Shown: piece by piece, positions 51,001 to 60,207 of the stretch | Layout: every line of letters begins with the position of its first letter | Position numbering within the stretch: the stretch's first letter is position 1 | Source: a virus | Virus record (IMG/VR): IMGVR_UViG_3300048625_000025 | Coordinates: 1 to 64,000 of that record | Strand: one strand, 5' to 3' | Length of the DNA: 64,000 nucleotides | The notes under the pieces: generated by a model | What the model saw: only the letters and a program-made list of their open reading frames with translations | Databases searched by the model: none | What the model was told of the DNA's origin: nothing | Translations under genes and position numbers: made by a program

Positions 51001-53078
51001 CCACTAACTTTAGTGCATCGAACGTAAGAATTCAGTCTGGTAACATTATTGTTGGTAACATATCGGTAGACCGAATTGCGGCTGGTAATATTTTCTCAGG
51101 TAACGTAAACTTTGATGGCGGAGAAATTACTGGAATTACTGGTAATGCAATTACATTCCACGTTGGTACATTCTCAGCTAACACTGCAAACATCATTGGT
51201 GGTACACTAATCGACCTTACAGATGTTGCAACTAACAATTTCTTTACATCAAATGCCTACATCACTGGCGGCTTGATTACTGGCGTTACAGTAGACGCTG
51301 ATACCCTGAGCGTAACTAACTTTAGTACAGCTAATGCAGTACTAACTGGTGGTAGCATTAACTCAATGGCCATTGGGCAAACAGACCCAAGCTCGGCTAA
51401 ATTTACAAATATTGAGGTCACTGGGGTAGCTACCACTCTTGGTAACCTAGTTGTTGCATCTACTGCCCCTTTATTGAACCCAACCGACGCTGCATTTATT
51501 ATTCCAAATGGTGGCGCAGCTATTGGTGGAGATGCGTATGTTAAAGGGACACTAAACGTAGGTGAAGCATCGTTGACTACAGCATTGTCTAACTCGTCTA
51601 TTGCGGCAGTTAATGCAGTAGGGGATTTTGCACAGATGTATATGTTGAATACCACTAGCACTGGCTCAGCAGACTTCTCTGCATATGGTGACAACGGTAC
51701 AGACACTGGTGGTTGGTCAGACTTGGGTATGACCGGTAGTGAGTTTAACGACCCTAACTATACTATCACTAAGCCAAATGATGGTTATGTAATTGTTCGA
51801 CCACAATTGGGCTTTGGTGGTAACTTAGTGCTAGCAACAAGTGAAGCTGGTACGTTTAATGATGTAGTAATTGGGGTTGGTAGCTTTGACACATCTGCAG
51901 AAGTTGCAAGATTCCATGGCAATACCAGCAACGGCGGTTACCTTCAGTTAACTCAAGGTACTGACGCAACAAGTACCTCAACTGGTGCATTGCGTGTAAG
52001 TGGCGGTGTTGGTGTAAGCGGAAACGTTTATGTAGGAGCAAACCTTTCGGTAGCAGGCACAGGCTTAGTATCCGGCAATGCAGTCCTTGGTAAGGCAGTT
52101 ACTATCAACAGCAGCCAAACAGCAGGGATGGACTTTAAGGTCGCTGGCGTAAACAGCAGCAACCTAATTTGGGCTCGCCCAGATGGCACATACGATCAAG
52201 TCTTGATTGGTAATACTGCAACAGTTAGTACCTTAGTTCGTGGAGCTAAGTTGTTTATTAACAGCAGCGACAGTATGATGTTGCCAGCAGGTACAAGCGG
52301 TCAGCGCCCTGGAAACACAGGTGGTACAGACGTACCGGGTATGTTCCGATACAACACTACACTAAACGCTATTGAGTACTTTGGTGGTAGTGAAGGTGCA
52401 TGGAGTACAGTAAGTACACAGTTCACTTTAATTAGTGACCAGCAGTTTAGCGGAACCGGATCGCAAGTAAACTTTACATTGTCGTCTAATCAGACAACCA
52501 ACAACTGTATTGTTAGCATAAACGGTATCATACAGTTACCAGTGTTAGCCTACTCAATTACTGCCAACGTCCTAACATTTACTACTGCACCGGGTGCAGG
52601 CACAGTAATTGACGTTCGCAAGCTAACAACAACTAACGAAATTACACAGTTATCTAGCTCCAATGGTCACGTTGCTATTGGCACAGATAACACATCGGGC
52701 ATTGAGTTCTATAGTGGACCAACTGGCCTAACCTTGCAGCGAACCATGGACCTAAGCGGTGCATGGGTTGGACAAGCAGCTCCAACATCAGTGACTGGTA
52801 TTAACGTAGTAACATTAGTAGATGCGTTTGCTCTTGCAGCATACCGCAGTGCAAAGTATTTGATTCAAGCTACAGTAACAGGAAAACATCAAGTTATGGA
52901 AGCATTAGTTATCCATGACGGAACAACAGCAACAATTACCACTTATGGTATTGTGCAAACAAATGGAAACGTTGGCGTCTTATCGGCTACAGTAAGTGGC
53001 GGTAATGTTAACGTAAACTTTATAGCCGCTAACGCTAACACTAATGTTCGCGTAAGCAAGGAGTATGTGTTAATTTAA
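48072..53078 (+). CDS. Giant repetitive tail fibre protein (1,668 aa)
   Basis: A 1,668-residue fibre. Residues 1-110 share a module with the gene at 44584. From about 160 to 1100 it consists of many copies of a roughly 27-residue unit of the form 'TGGSVTGITGAATTFTATNF' plus 'SSGNAQV', each probably one turn of a trimeric beta structure. Two neighbouring units at 49596-49757 are identical at the DNA level. Residues about 1170-1325 contain a globular module ('SADFSAYGDNGTDTGGWSDL', 'AEVARFHGNTSNGGYLQL') also present in the 1,347-residue fibre that follows. The C-terminal region has the RYNTTLNAIEYFGGSE module and a last domain ('VVTLVDAFALAAYRSAKYLI'). It likely sets fibre length and receptor contact, with expansion by unit duplication. 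Confidence 0.85.
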   Translation: MAVTRIKNNQITDSTITYTKIAAGTLVGSNFNQDLTLNSNISIVGNLTVTGVSSSVNSTNTYVNDPIVVFNNGYTGSLAGYDIGMLVNRNLASLAGYGSVNTAWVWVEADQAFEAITTTDTGTGITTINNSGFANVKIGNLNAVSGSFSGTIEASILNGFHTGTAAFSTATATNFSTGNAQILGGNVQGIAYLQASSFSTGNADITGGSLNAISIGATTPAAGFFTTATLDQTVITGNASVGGNLSVTGNIILVSGNITTANSAFFVGNTVTGFNALYAGIPTGYTILPQVVAQFSEDYNGYAQLNTQNINAGGSATTDYVATANNGTDTTFYVDLGIAGDGYNSSSPNNSLGTALFQNDAYLYTQANTPSSYGGNLVLGTTTGQRFVKFISGGGNVEHVVATMAQAGTTSTSTSTGALTVVGGIGATGDIYAASFNGNVGALNASITNLTSGNVLITSGSVTGITGAATTLTATNFSSGNVQITGGNAQGLGFLQTTNLSTGNALITGGSVTGITGAATTFTATNFSSGNAQVTGGSVTGITGAATTFTATNFSSGNAQVTGGSLINFDAQSNTLTATNFSTGNAQISGGFIQGINTIQVDNFSTGNALVTGGSLTGVTGQFNTLTATNFSSGNIVGVLTGTASTANVSLYQSVNNSVVNTDFYPEFTDRYTTGNSAAYVSAAFKMNPYTGIFSASGVNVTAVTPSNSTGSGALIVTGGAGIGGNLYVGADAVVVGNLTVQGTMTAIQSQTLDVTDLNITVAKGAGSAAAANGAGITVDGAAASLVYASATDSWNFNKQVIGQFTTSNIQATGGSITGITGAATTLTATNFSTGNAQISGGNLQGVGHLQATNFATGNALVTGGSITGITGAATTFHVDNFSSGNIVGVLTGTASTANVSLYSEVTDTTNTANFYPMFTDRSTVGNSSAFVTPGITMNPGTNTIQASTFVGTFNGTAAITSGSITGVTGAATYWHATNFSASNVRIQSGNIIVGNISVDRIAAGNIFSGNVNFDGGEITGITGNAITFHVGTFSANTANIIGGTLIDLTDVATNNFFTSNAYITGGLITGVTVDADTLSVTNFSTANAVLTGGSINSMAIGQTDPSSAKFTNIEVTGVATTLGNLVVASTAPLLNPTDAAFIIPNGGAAIGGDAYVKGTLNVGEASLTTALSNSSIAAVNAVGDFAQMYMLNTTSTGSADFSAYGDNGTDTGGWSDLGMTGSEFNDPNYTITKPNDGYVIVRPQLGFGGNLVLATSEAGTFNDVVIGVGSFDTSAEVARFHGNTSNGGYLQLTQGTDATSTSTGALRVSGGVGVSGNVYVGANLSVAGTGLVSGNAVLGKAVTINSSQTAGMDFKVAGVNSSNLIWARPDGTYDQVLIGNTATVSTLVRGAKLFINSSDSMMLPAGTSGQRPGNTGGTDVPGMFRYNTTLNAIEYFGGSEGAWSTVSTQFTLISDQQFSGTGSQVNFTLSSNQTTNNCIVSINGIIQLPVLAYSITANVLTFTTAPGAGTVIDVRKLTTTNEITQLSSSNGHVAIGTDNTSGIEFYSGPTGLTLQRTMDLSGAWVGQAAPTSVTGINVVTLVDAFALAAYRSAKYLIQATVTGKHQVMEALVIHDGTTATITTYGIVQTNGNVGVLSATVSGGNVNVNFIAANANTNVRVSKEYVLI
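49596..49757 (+). repeat. Perfect 81-bp tandem duplication in the giant fibre gene
   Basis: Bases 49596-49676 and 49677-49757 are identical, adding one 27-residue unit in frame. Other units nearby are diverged, so this copy is recent. Related but non-identical units lie on both sides and at 50516-50690. Confidence 0.92.
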
Positions 53079-53120
53079 ATTTATAATTTATTTTAACCGC
53101 CAGCAGGGATATATGGAACT

Positions 53121-56100
53121 ATGGCAAACGGAAATTTTGTAGTACACAATGGGCTTACAGTTGGCCTAGCAAACATCGATGCAACAACTGGATCAATTTA
53201 CAGTGATCATCACTTGTTCACTAATGGTGCGTCTATTGTTACAAGTATTAGTAACACTGCTGATATCTCGGCTAATGCAACTGTCGGCCCAGAAGTTGGA
53301 TTAAGTTTAAACACAACTGGCGTATCAGCTGGCATTTACGGCTCTGCCACTCTTGTACCGACTATCGTTGTTGATAGCAAAGGTCGACTTACTGCGGTAA
53401 CTACAAACACAGCCGTTACTACATTTGGATTAATTGGCACTGGCGGAACAGGGTCAGTTACTAGCGGCGGATCATTATCGTTTGCGAGTACAAATGGCGT
53501 ATCGGTTGTCGCAAGTGGTAGCACGTTGACAATCTCTAATCAACAAGATTTGCGAACCACAGGATCAGTAACATTCGCAAATCTTACAATAACTAACGCA
53601 ACACTGTCTGGCGGCACACTCTCGTCGGCTGGTACAGTAACTATATCAAACAGTCAATCGAGTACCAGTACTACCACTGGCGCAATGACTGTTGCTGGCG
53701 GAGCCGGCATTGGTGGCGCACTATATACTGGTGGCCCAATCAATAATGGCGGAATACTATTTAACATTGGAAACATTGTAGCGGCCAGCGGAACAACAAG
53801 TACTAATACCACAACTGGTGCATTAGTAGTACAAGGCGGTGCAGGTATTAGTGGCGCGGTATACGCAGGGTCGGTATTCGATTCGGGCAACCGTGTGGTA
53901 AGCACTAGCAGTGGCACGGGCAACTTAACAATTAGCGGTGCAAGCATTGCATTAACAGCAACGGGCCCCGGAGCAACAACAGTTGGTAGCTCAAGTGCTA
54001 TCCCTGTTATCACAACTGATGCGTATGGTCGTGTAACATCATTAACTACTGCAAGTATTAGCACCACATTAAGTACTAGTGGCACAACTGGTACAGGCAC
54101 AGTGGCATTGGCAAGCCAATCACTTGCTATTACAGGCGGAACTGGTATTACCACAAGCGCAAGTGGACAAGCAATCACAATTACCAACGCTGGCGTAACT
54201 TCACTGGCAAGCAGCGGCGCAGGCAATGTAACAGTGTCATCATCTACTGGTGCAATTACTTTATCATTACCGGCAACAGGCCCCGGAGCAACAACAGTTG
54301 GTAGCTCAAGTGCTATCCCTGTTATTACAACCGATGCGTATGGTCGCATAACTGCTTTAAGCACAGCAAGCATTAGCACCACTCTTGATATTGCTGGTAC
54401 TACAGGTACTGGTGCAGTAGCATTGGCGAGCCAGTCACTGACATTCTCAAGCACTAATGGATTTGTTTCTGCCGTAAGCGGAACTAACGTAAGCCTTTCG
54501 AGTCCTCAAGATTTACGCACAACAGCATCACCGCAATTTGCGGGAATCACTACAAACGGTCCCGCACAAGTTAATGGTACATTGGGCGTAACTGGTATAA
54601 CCACTATCACTGACAATACTACTAGCACAGGCAGTGGTAACGGCGCATTGGTTGTAACAGGCGGCGTTGGGGTCGGAGGTACACAATACATCGGCGGTGA
54701 CCTTCACGTAGTTGGTAATGTATACACGCCGAACCTAATTGCGATCAGCACCAGTACATTAAGCACAAGTAGCCCGATGGTATACTTCCAAGGAAGTCCA
54801 TTCCCGTATAACTTTGAAACCGGGTTCTACGGTCACTTTGTTGGTGGCGCATCTAACGTGTATGCGCATACTGGTTTTGTGCGTAACCATAATAATAACC
54901 ACTGGACATTGTTTAGTAACGTGGCTAGTGAACCAACTGCAACTACTATCAATTTTACAGATCCTGGCCTTATCTACGACACACTAGATCTTGGATCAAT
55001 TAACATTCTAGATATCACTCCGAGCACAACAGTGGACTCGGGTGCATTGGTTGTAACGGGCGGTGTCGGTATCAGTGGAGCAATCAACGTAAACGGCGCA
55101 GCATACTTTGGTTACCAAGCTAGCAACACCCTATTAACTAACCCGAGTATTATTGCCACACAATCAAGTCAAGCACTAGATGCAGGACAGTTCTTTGTGC
55201 AAACAGCATTGATCAACACAAACGCTACAGGCTCGGCAGATATTGTGGCATATCCAAACAACACCACTGATGGTGTTACTGGATTTATGGACATGGGCTT
55301 CACTGGCAACTTGTTTGCAGATCCTGCATATACTATCACTAACGCCAATGATGGTTATTTGTTTGCTAGTGCCGGTGCCGATTCGGGACTAGGCGGCAAT
55401 TTGGTATTAGCAACAGATCATACGGGGGCTTATGGAGACATTGTTGTTGCAACTGGCAGTTTCTTTGCCAACGCAGAAGTTGCACGTTTCCACGGTAATG
55501 CAAGCAATGGCGGATACCTAGCACTGAAACAAGGAACAGCAGCAACTAATACCACAACCGGCGCATTACGTGTAACAGGTGGCGTTGGTGTAAGTGGCAG
55601 TTTATATGCAGGCGGAGTATATACCAACAGTTTAAACTTTGCGAACGGTAGCCCATTCACATCGACTACGTTAGCCAACACTAGCGATATTACTGCTAAC
55701 ATTCCGAGCGGTGCAAATGCAGGATTGAGCTTAACAGCAACTGGTGTAGCAGCCGGTAACTACGGATCTGCAACAAGTATTCCTACTATTGTAGTTGACA
55801 GCAAAGGTCGCGTATCTAGTATCACAACCAATGCTATCTCTAGCTCATTGACATTAACTGGTGATGTAACAGCAAGTGGATCACTAAGTGGATCAATCTC
55901 TGCAACACTAGCAGCAAGTGGGGTAACCGCTGGCGTATATGGTAGTGCAACTAGCATCCCGACTATCACCGTTGATAGCAAAGGCCGCGTGACCAGCGTA
56001 ACTAGCAACGCAGTAAGCACAACTATTTCTTTAGCTGGCACAAGTGGGTCAGGCACAGTAGCAGGTGGTGGCACATTAACTGTTGCTGGTGGCACAGGTA

Positions 56101-57164
56101 TCACTACTGCAATTTCTGGATCTACTGTAACCGTTACAAACAGCGGAGTTACTGCATTATCAAGTTCGGGCGCAGGCAATCTAACTGTTTCGGCATCCAC
56201 TGGATCAGTTGCAGTAACCTTGCCAACAACGGGCCCGGGTGCAACCACAGTGGGTAGCACAACTACTATTCCGGTTATTACAACCGATGCGTATGGTCGT
56301 GTTACTGCGTTAACTACTGCAAGCATTACCTCATCTGGATTCTCGCTAGCTGGCACAAGTGGCACAGGATCAGTCGCTGGCAGCGGCACGCTAACTTTTG
56401 CGAGTACCAATGGTGTAACTGCAACAGCAAGTGGCAGCACTATTACTATTAATGATCCGCAAGATATTAGAACAAGTGCAAGCCCAACCTTTGCTGGTGG
56501 TGCATTTACTGGAAACGTAACCCGTTCGAGCAGACCATTGATTACCAACTTCTCTGGTAATACCGCTCCGGCAAACCCAATCCAGGGCGATGAATGGTTC
56601 CGTGGTAACACTGGTACTATGTACAAATATGTTTACGATAACGTAAGTAGCACCTACAACTGGCTAAACATCAGCAGCGCATTATTTAACGCAGCTACTA
56701 CAGCAACAGCTAACACACTAGCATTGCGCGATGGATCGGCTAACTTAACAGCAGCTAACTTCATTGGTTTAGCGAGCAGCGCAAAATACGCTGACTTGGC
56801 AGAAAACTACGCAAGTGATCAATCATACGAGCCTGGTACAGTGGTTGTGTTCGGCGGCGAAGAAGAAATTACAGCAACTAACTTGTCACATGACACTAGA
56901 GTAGCAGGTGTGATTTCTACTAACCCAGCTTACTTAATGAACAGCGAAGCAATTGGTTTACCGGTTGCGTTTACCGGACGTGTTCCGTGTAAAGTAGTTG
57001 GTATCGTAAATAAAGGTGATATTCTAGTTACATCTGGTATTCCTGGTGTAGCTCAAAGAATGGAGACTGCACTATATAAACCTGGTTGCATTATTGGTAA
57101 GGCACTAGGTGAAAACAGAACTAACAACATAGCTACTATTGAAGTAGTAGTAGGGAGATTTTAA
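53121..57164 (+). CDS. Repetitive tail fibre protein (1,347 aa) with conserved C-terminal domain
   Basis: A 1,347-residue fibre. Repeats include 'GPGATTVGSSSAIPVITTDA' followed by 'YGRVTSLTTASIS', present three times (near 53960, 54280 and 56230), and 'GVSAGIYGSATLVPTIVVDS' followed by 'KGRLTAVTT', also three times. The module 'SADIVAYPNNTTDGVTGFMD' to 'AEVARFHGNASNGGYLALKQ' (about 55130-55620) matches the preceding fibre. The C-terminal 130 residues ('KYADLAENYASDQSYEPGTV', 'RVAGVISTNPAYLMNSEAIG', 'GRVPCKVVGIVNKGDILVTS') form a conserved end domain of fibres in T4-like marine phages, perhaps an autoproteolytic or trimerising cap. Its stop overlaps the next ATG (TAATG), so translation is coupled with the S74-type fibre. 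Confidence 0.85.
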   Translation: MANGNFVVHNGLTVGLANIDATTGSIYSDHHLFTNGASIVTSISNTADISANATVGPEVGLSLNTTGVSAGIYGSATLVPTIVVDSKGRLTAVTTNTAVTTFGLIGTGGTGSVTSGGSLSFASTNGVSVVASGSTLTISNQQDLRTTGSVTFANLTITNATLSGGTLSSAGTVTISNSQSSTSTTTGAMTVAGGAGIGGALYTGGPINNGGILFNIGNIVAASGTTSTNTTTGALVVQGGAGISGAVYAGSVFDSGNRVVSTSSGTGNLTISGASIALTATGPGATTVGSSSAIPVITTDAYGRVTSLTTASISTTLSTSGTTGTGTVALASQSLAITGGTGITTSASGQAITITNAGVTSLASSGAGNVTVSSSTGAITLSLPATGPGATTVGSSSAIPVITTDAYGRITALSTASISTTLDIAGTTGTGAVALASQSLTFSSTNGFVSAVSGTNVSLSSPQDLRTTASPQFAGITTNGPAQVNGTLGVTGITTITDNTTSTGSGNGALVVTGGVGVGGTQYIGGDLHVVGNVYTPNLIAISTSTLSTSSPMVYFQGSPFPYNFETGFYGHFVGGASNVYAHTGFVRNHNNNHWTLFSNVASEPTATTINFTDPGLIYDTLDLGSINILDITPSTTVDSGALVVTGGVGISGAINVNGAAYFGYQASNTLLTNPSIIATQSSQALDAGQFFVQTALINTNATGSADIVAYPNNTTDGVTGFMDMGFTGNLFADPAYTITNANDGYLFASAGADSGLGGNLVLATDHTGAYGDIVVATGSFFANAEVARFHGNASNGGYLALKQGTAATNTTTGALRVTGGVGVSGSLYAGGVYTNSLNFANGSPFTSTTLANTSDITANIPSGANAGLSLTATGVAAGNYGSATSIPTIVVDSKGRVSSITTNAISSSLTLTGDVTASGSLSGSISATLAASGVTAGVYGSATSIPTITVDSKGRVTSVTSNAVSTTISLAGTSGSGTVAGGGTLTVAGGTGITTAISGSTVTVTNSGVTALSSSGAGNLTVSASTGSVAVTLPTTGPGATTVGSTTTIPVITTDAYGRVTALTTASITSSGFSLAGTSGTGSVAGSGTLTFASTNGVTATASGSTITINDPQDIRTSASPTFAGGAFTGNVTRSSRPLITNFSGNTAPANPIQGDEWFRGNTGTMYKYVYDNVSSTYNWLNISSALFNAATTATANTLALRDGSANLTAANFIGLASSAKYADLAENYASDQSYEPGTVVVFGGEEEITATNLSHDTRVAGVISTNPAYLMNSEAIGLPVAFTGRVPCKVVGIVNKGDILVTSGIPGVAQRMETALYKPGCIIGKALGENRTNNIATIEVVVGRF

Positions 57165-58150
57165 TGGCTTTTCCAGTAAGTCCCACAAACGGACAAACAT
57201 ACACAAACAACAACGTCACCTACGTATATGATGCAGGTATGGGCGTATGGGATCCACAAGGTTCTGTTGCTACAGCTAGCCCTGTGCAAAGCGTTGCGGG
57301 TAGAACGGGCGCAGTTACATTAACCGCAGCAGATATTGGCGCAGGCACATTCCCTGGCGCCATTTCCATGGCAAGTACTCTTACTGTGTCAGGCGCAATA
57401 AGTGGACCCGGTACTGGGTTAACTGGCACAGCAGCTGGGTTGAGCATTGGCGGAACAGCCGCGTCAGCAACATCAGCAACTACTGCAACTAACCTAAGTG
57501 GTGGCTCAGTTAGTGCAACAACAGTTACAGCCAGTGGTGCAGTAACATCAGGTGGTAACAGCGGATTCAATAATGCAGTATACTTCAGTGGGGCCAGGAA
57601 CCCAATTTGGTATTTTGGTAATGCGTCAACATACGGTATCAGTTATTTTCAAGGTACTGCGGGCATTGGTAGCGCAGACACAATTGGTATTCATCCAAAC
57701 GGCACCGCTTCGGCCGCTGGGGCGACATTGGGAATTTCAACAAACGGGGTATATTCAATTGTTCCTCTTGCAGTAACTGGTGCAATTACTGCAACCACAA
57801 CAGTTACAGCTTATTATTCCGATGAACGATTGAAGACAAAGATTAGTAAGATTGAAAATGCGCTAGATAAAGTAGATCAACTAAGTGGCTTCTTGTATGT
57901 AGAAAACGATCTAGCCAGGGAACTTGGATTTAACAATACCACACAACAGGTTGCCCTAAGTGCTCAAGCTGTTCAACGAGTACAACCAGAAGCAGTGGCG
58001 TTAGCACCATTTGACAGAGATGTAAATGGCAACAGCAAGAGTGGAGAAAACTACTTAACTGTGCAGTACGAACGACTAGTTCCTTTATTAGTAGAAGCAA
58101 TTAAAGAATTGCGTCAAGAAGTAAATACAATTAAGAAACAACTCAAATAA
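57164..58150 (+). CDS. Tail fibre with C-terminal S74 intramolecular chaperone
   Basis: A 328-residue fibre protein. The N-terminus ('FPVSPTNGQTYTNNNVTYVY') and the glycine/alanine/threonine-rich repeats to about residue 215 form the shaft. Residues about 218-328 match the peptidase S74/endosialidase chaperone domain: 'YYSDERLKTKISKIENALDK' includes the conserved Ser-Asp pair at the cleavage site, followed by 'AQAVQRVQPEAVALAPFDRD' and 'LTVQYERLVPLLVEAIKELR', then a C-terminal coiled coil. Such domains help trimer folding and cut themselves off. It is coupled to the preceding fibre gene by a one-base stop/start overlap. Confidence 0.9.
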   Translation: MAFPVSPTNGQTYTNNNVTYVYDAGMGVWDPQGSVATASPVQSVAGRTGAVTLTAADIGAGTFPGAISMASTLTVSGAISGPGTGLTGTAAGLSIGGTAASATSATTATNLSGGSVSATTVTASGAVTSGGNSGFNNAVYFSGARNPIWYFGNASTYGISYFQGTAGIGSADTIGIHPNGTASAAGATLGISTNGVYSIVPLAVTGAITATTTVTAYYSDERLKTKISKIENALDKVDQLSGFLYVENDLARELGFNNTTQQVALSAQAVQRVQPEAVALAPFDRDVNGNSKSGENYLTVQYERLVPLLVEAIKELRQEVNTIKKQLK

Positions 58151-58153
58151 ACT

Positions 58154-58813
58154 ATGGCAGTATCAATTGACAACAGCGGACTAACATTCAGCGATGGCTC
58201 TAAACAAAACGGGTCACCTACATCCAACAACGACTATGGTCAATTAGTCTCTATTACCACTTTTACAGCCAGCGGCACATATACTGCGCCAACTCCGTGT
58301 AGGAAACTATTGGTTAAAGTACATGGCGCAGGCGGTGGCGGCGCCGGACATTTTGAGAGCGGTGGCGCAGGCGGTTACGCAGAACGATTAATTCATGCAA
58401 TAAGCCCTGGACAGACATTTGCAGTTACAGTAGGTGGCGGTGGCGGCGGGGTTGGATATTACGCAGCAGGCGGCACAGGTGGTACCAGCAGTTTTGCGGG
58501 ATTGGTTACGGCCACTGGAGGCTACGGAGCAAACGCAAACTACAGTCATACTGGCGGACATGGCGGAACTGGTTCAGGCGGCCAAATAACAATCGCAGGC
58601 GGCGGCGGCGTGGGCCACACAAACGGATTCGGGGCATATGGCGCCCGAGGGGTTAGTGGATACTACGGTGGTGGCATGGGAACACGACATAGCGGTGGCG
58701 AACAAATTGGTCCAGGCGCACCAGGCGCGGGTGCCAGTGGCGGAACGACTAGTAACGCCGGCAGCGGCAAAACAGCAGCAGCCGGCATTATTGTAGTATA
58801 TGCTTACTCTTAA
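58154..58813 (+). CDS. Glycine-rich adhesin-like protein, copy 1
   Basis: A 219-residue protein. The N-terminal 45 residues ('VSIDNSGLTFSDGSKQNG') are an attachment segment shared with the next two genes. A small beta domain ('FTASGTYTAPTPCRKLLVKV') and a glycine-rich body follow ('GAGGGGAGHFESGGAGGYAE', 'GGGGGGVGYYAAGGTGGTSS', with later GGHGGTGSGG). The protein ends in hydrophobic 'GIIVVYAYS'. Glycine-rich proteins of this build in aquatic phages are reminiscent of the polyglycine-helix tips of T4-type gp38 adhesins, so receptor recognition at the fibre tip is the probable role. It starts three bases after the S74 fibre stop. Confidence 0.75.
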   Translation: MAVSIDNSGLTFSDGSKQNGSPTSNNDYGQLVSITTFTASGTYTAPTPCRKLLVKVHGAGGGGAGHFESGGAGGYAERLIHAISPGQTFAVTVGGGGGGVGYYAAGGTGGTSSFAGLVTATGGYGANANYSHTGGHGGTGSGGQITIAGGGGVGHTNGFGAYGARGVSGYYGGGMGTRHSGGEQIGPGAPGAGASGGTTSNAGSGKTAAAGIIVVYAYS

Positions 58814-58821
58814 GGAATAAT

Positions 58822-59478
58822 ATGGCAATTACATTAGGTGCAAGCGGCATTACGTTTAGTGATGGATCTTCTCAAACAACAACGTACTCTGACAGAGGTC
58901 AGCCGATTAGTATTCAGATGTTTACATCAACGGGTACATATACCGTTCCGGCTAACTGTACTCGATTATTAGTGCAGGTACAAGGAGGTGGTGGCGGCAG
59001 TGCTGGCTACTGTGAAAGCGGTGGTGCTGGCGGCTACGCAGAAGGCACATACGCAGTCTCTCCGGGTGCAACATATACAGTAACAATTGGAGGTGGAGGT
59101 GGTGGCGTTGGATATTATGCAGCGGCCGGTTCAGGTGGCACAACTAGCTTTGGGTCATTGTTGTCGGCCTCGGGTGGGCACGGGGCAAATAATAACTCCA
59201 GCCATGGCGGCGGACATGGCGGTAACAGCTTTGGTGGAGCACAACTGTCAACCGTTGGCGGAACAGGTGCAGGCCACGGAAATTCAGCAAGTCATGCAGC
59301 AACAGCAGGTGGTGGCGCCAGTTTCTTTGGTGGAACTGGTGTATACAATAGGGGTTCCACAACTGCAACAAATAACGGACCAGCATGGGGATCAGGCGCA
59401 ACTGGTGGACGTACAAATGACGGCGGCGCCGGAACCACTGGCACAGCTGGAGTATGCGTAATAATCGCATACACATAA
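58822..59478 (+). CDS. Glycine-rich adhesin-like protein, copy 2
   Basis: A 218-residue paralogue of its neighbours. It opens 'MAITLGASGITFSDGSSQ' and has the beta segment 'FTSTGTYTVPANCTRLLVQV', then 'GGGGSAGYCESGGAGGYAEG' and 'GGGGGGVGYYAAAGSGGTTS'. The region from about 125 to 200 (GGHGGNSFGG, 'ATAGGGASFFGGTGVY') differs from copy 1 much more than the first 120 residues do, as expected if the outer loops define receptor choice. It ends 'GVCVIIAYT'. AAGGA precedes the ATG. It is almost the same length as copy 1. Confidence 0.75.
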   Translation: MAITLGASGITFSDGSSQTTTYSDRGQPISIQMFTSTGTYTVPANCTRLLVQVQGGGGGSAGYCESGGAGGYAEGTYAVSPGATYTVTIGGGGGGVGYYAAAGSGGTTSFGSLLSASGGHGANNNSSHGGGHGGNSFGGAQLSTVGGTGAGHGNSASHAATAGGGASFFGGTGVYNRGSTTATNNGPAWGSGATGGRTNDGGAGTTGTAGVCVIIAYT

Positions 59479-59487
59479 GGATAAAAC

Positions 59488-60207
59488 ATGGCAGTAACAT
59501 TAGGTGCAAGCGGCATTACATTTAGTAATGGAACAACGCAGACTTCACGATTAAATGGTGGCCTCGCGCTCAACGGGTCGGACCGCGGCGATTTAATTGA
59601 TATCCAGGCATTTAGGCAAAGTGGGACGTGGACTAATCCCGGCGCAACAGTAGTACATGTCAAATTAGTCGGCGGCGGCGGCGGCGGAGCCGGCTATTGC
59701 GAAAGCGGTGGCGCCGGGTGTTATGCAGAAAACGTTTTTGGCGTAAGTGGCGTAGGATCGGTTGCAGTCACAGTGGGCGGCGGCGGCAGCTATGCTGCTT
59801 ACTACTCAGCAGCAGGTCAAGGCGGTACAAGCAGCTTTGGTACATATATGAGCGCTATCGGCGGATATGGGGCTAATCAACAATACAGCCACAGCGGCGG
59901 CCATGGTGGTAATAGTGCGTCGGGTCAAGCAGTGCATGTACAAGGCGGCGGAGGTTGGGGACACACCAACAGCGTTGGTCATGGATCACTTAGCTCGCTA
60001 GGCGGCGCAAGCTATTTTGGCGGAGCACAGGCGCACATACGAAATCACAGTAACCTAGGATGGAACGTGCAACACGGTATATCCACTGGCGCCCCGGGCA
60101 CCGGTGGCCCTGGCAACGTAACAGATTGGGGATACCAGCACCCACGTGGCCACAGTGCTGGTGAATACGGACAAGCTGGATTAGTTATAGTTTACGCTTA
60201 TAGATAA
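59488..60207 (+). CDS. Glycine-rich adhesin-like protein, copy 3
   Basis: A 239-residue paralogue. It opens 'MAVTLGASGITFSNGTTQTS', nearly identical to copy 2, then diverges with a longer linker ('GGLALNGSDRGDLIDIQAF'). The glycine body is 'GGGGGGAGYCESGGAGCYAE' and 'GGGGSYAAYYSAAGQGGTSS', with the distal variable part 'GGASYFGGAQAHIRNHSNLG'. It ends 'GLVIVYAYR'. AAGGA precedes the ATG. The three copies form a tandem family of probable alternative or co-assembling fibre tips. Confidence 0.75.
   Translation: MAVTLGASGITFSNGTTQTSRLNGGLALNGSDRGDLIDIQAFRQSGTWTNPGATVVHVKLVGGGGGGAGYCESGGAGCYAENVFGVSGVGSVAVTVGGGGSYAAYYSAAGQGGTSSFGTYMSAIGGYGANQQYSHSGGHGGNSASGQAVHVQGGGGWGHTNSVGHGSLSSLGGASYFGGAQAHIRNHSNLGWNVQHGISTGAPGTGGPGNVTDWGYQHPRGHSAGEYGQAGLVIVYAYR

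Noticed and set aside
48072-53078. CRISPR array because of regular repeats
   Set aside because: The repeats are in frame, code for a fibre unit, vary in sequence and have no spacers or cas genes nearby.
53654-54454. A 266-codon minus-strand open frame rich in V, P and A opposite the 1,347-aa fibre gene
   Set aside because: It is an antisense shadow of repeated Thr/Gly/Ser codons in the real gene, with no ribosome site. Similar shadows at 55760-56626, 46865-47518 and 51257-51706 have the same composition.
58154-60207. Diversity-generating retroelement target in the adhesin genes
   Set aside because: No reverse transcriptase, no template repeat and no A-specific variation were seen in the window.
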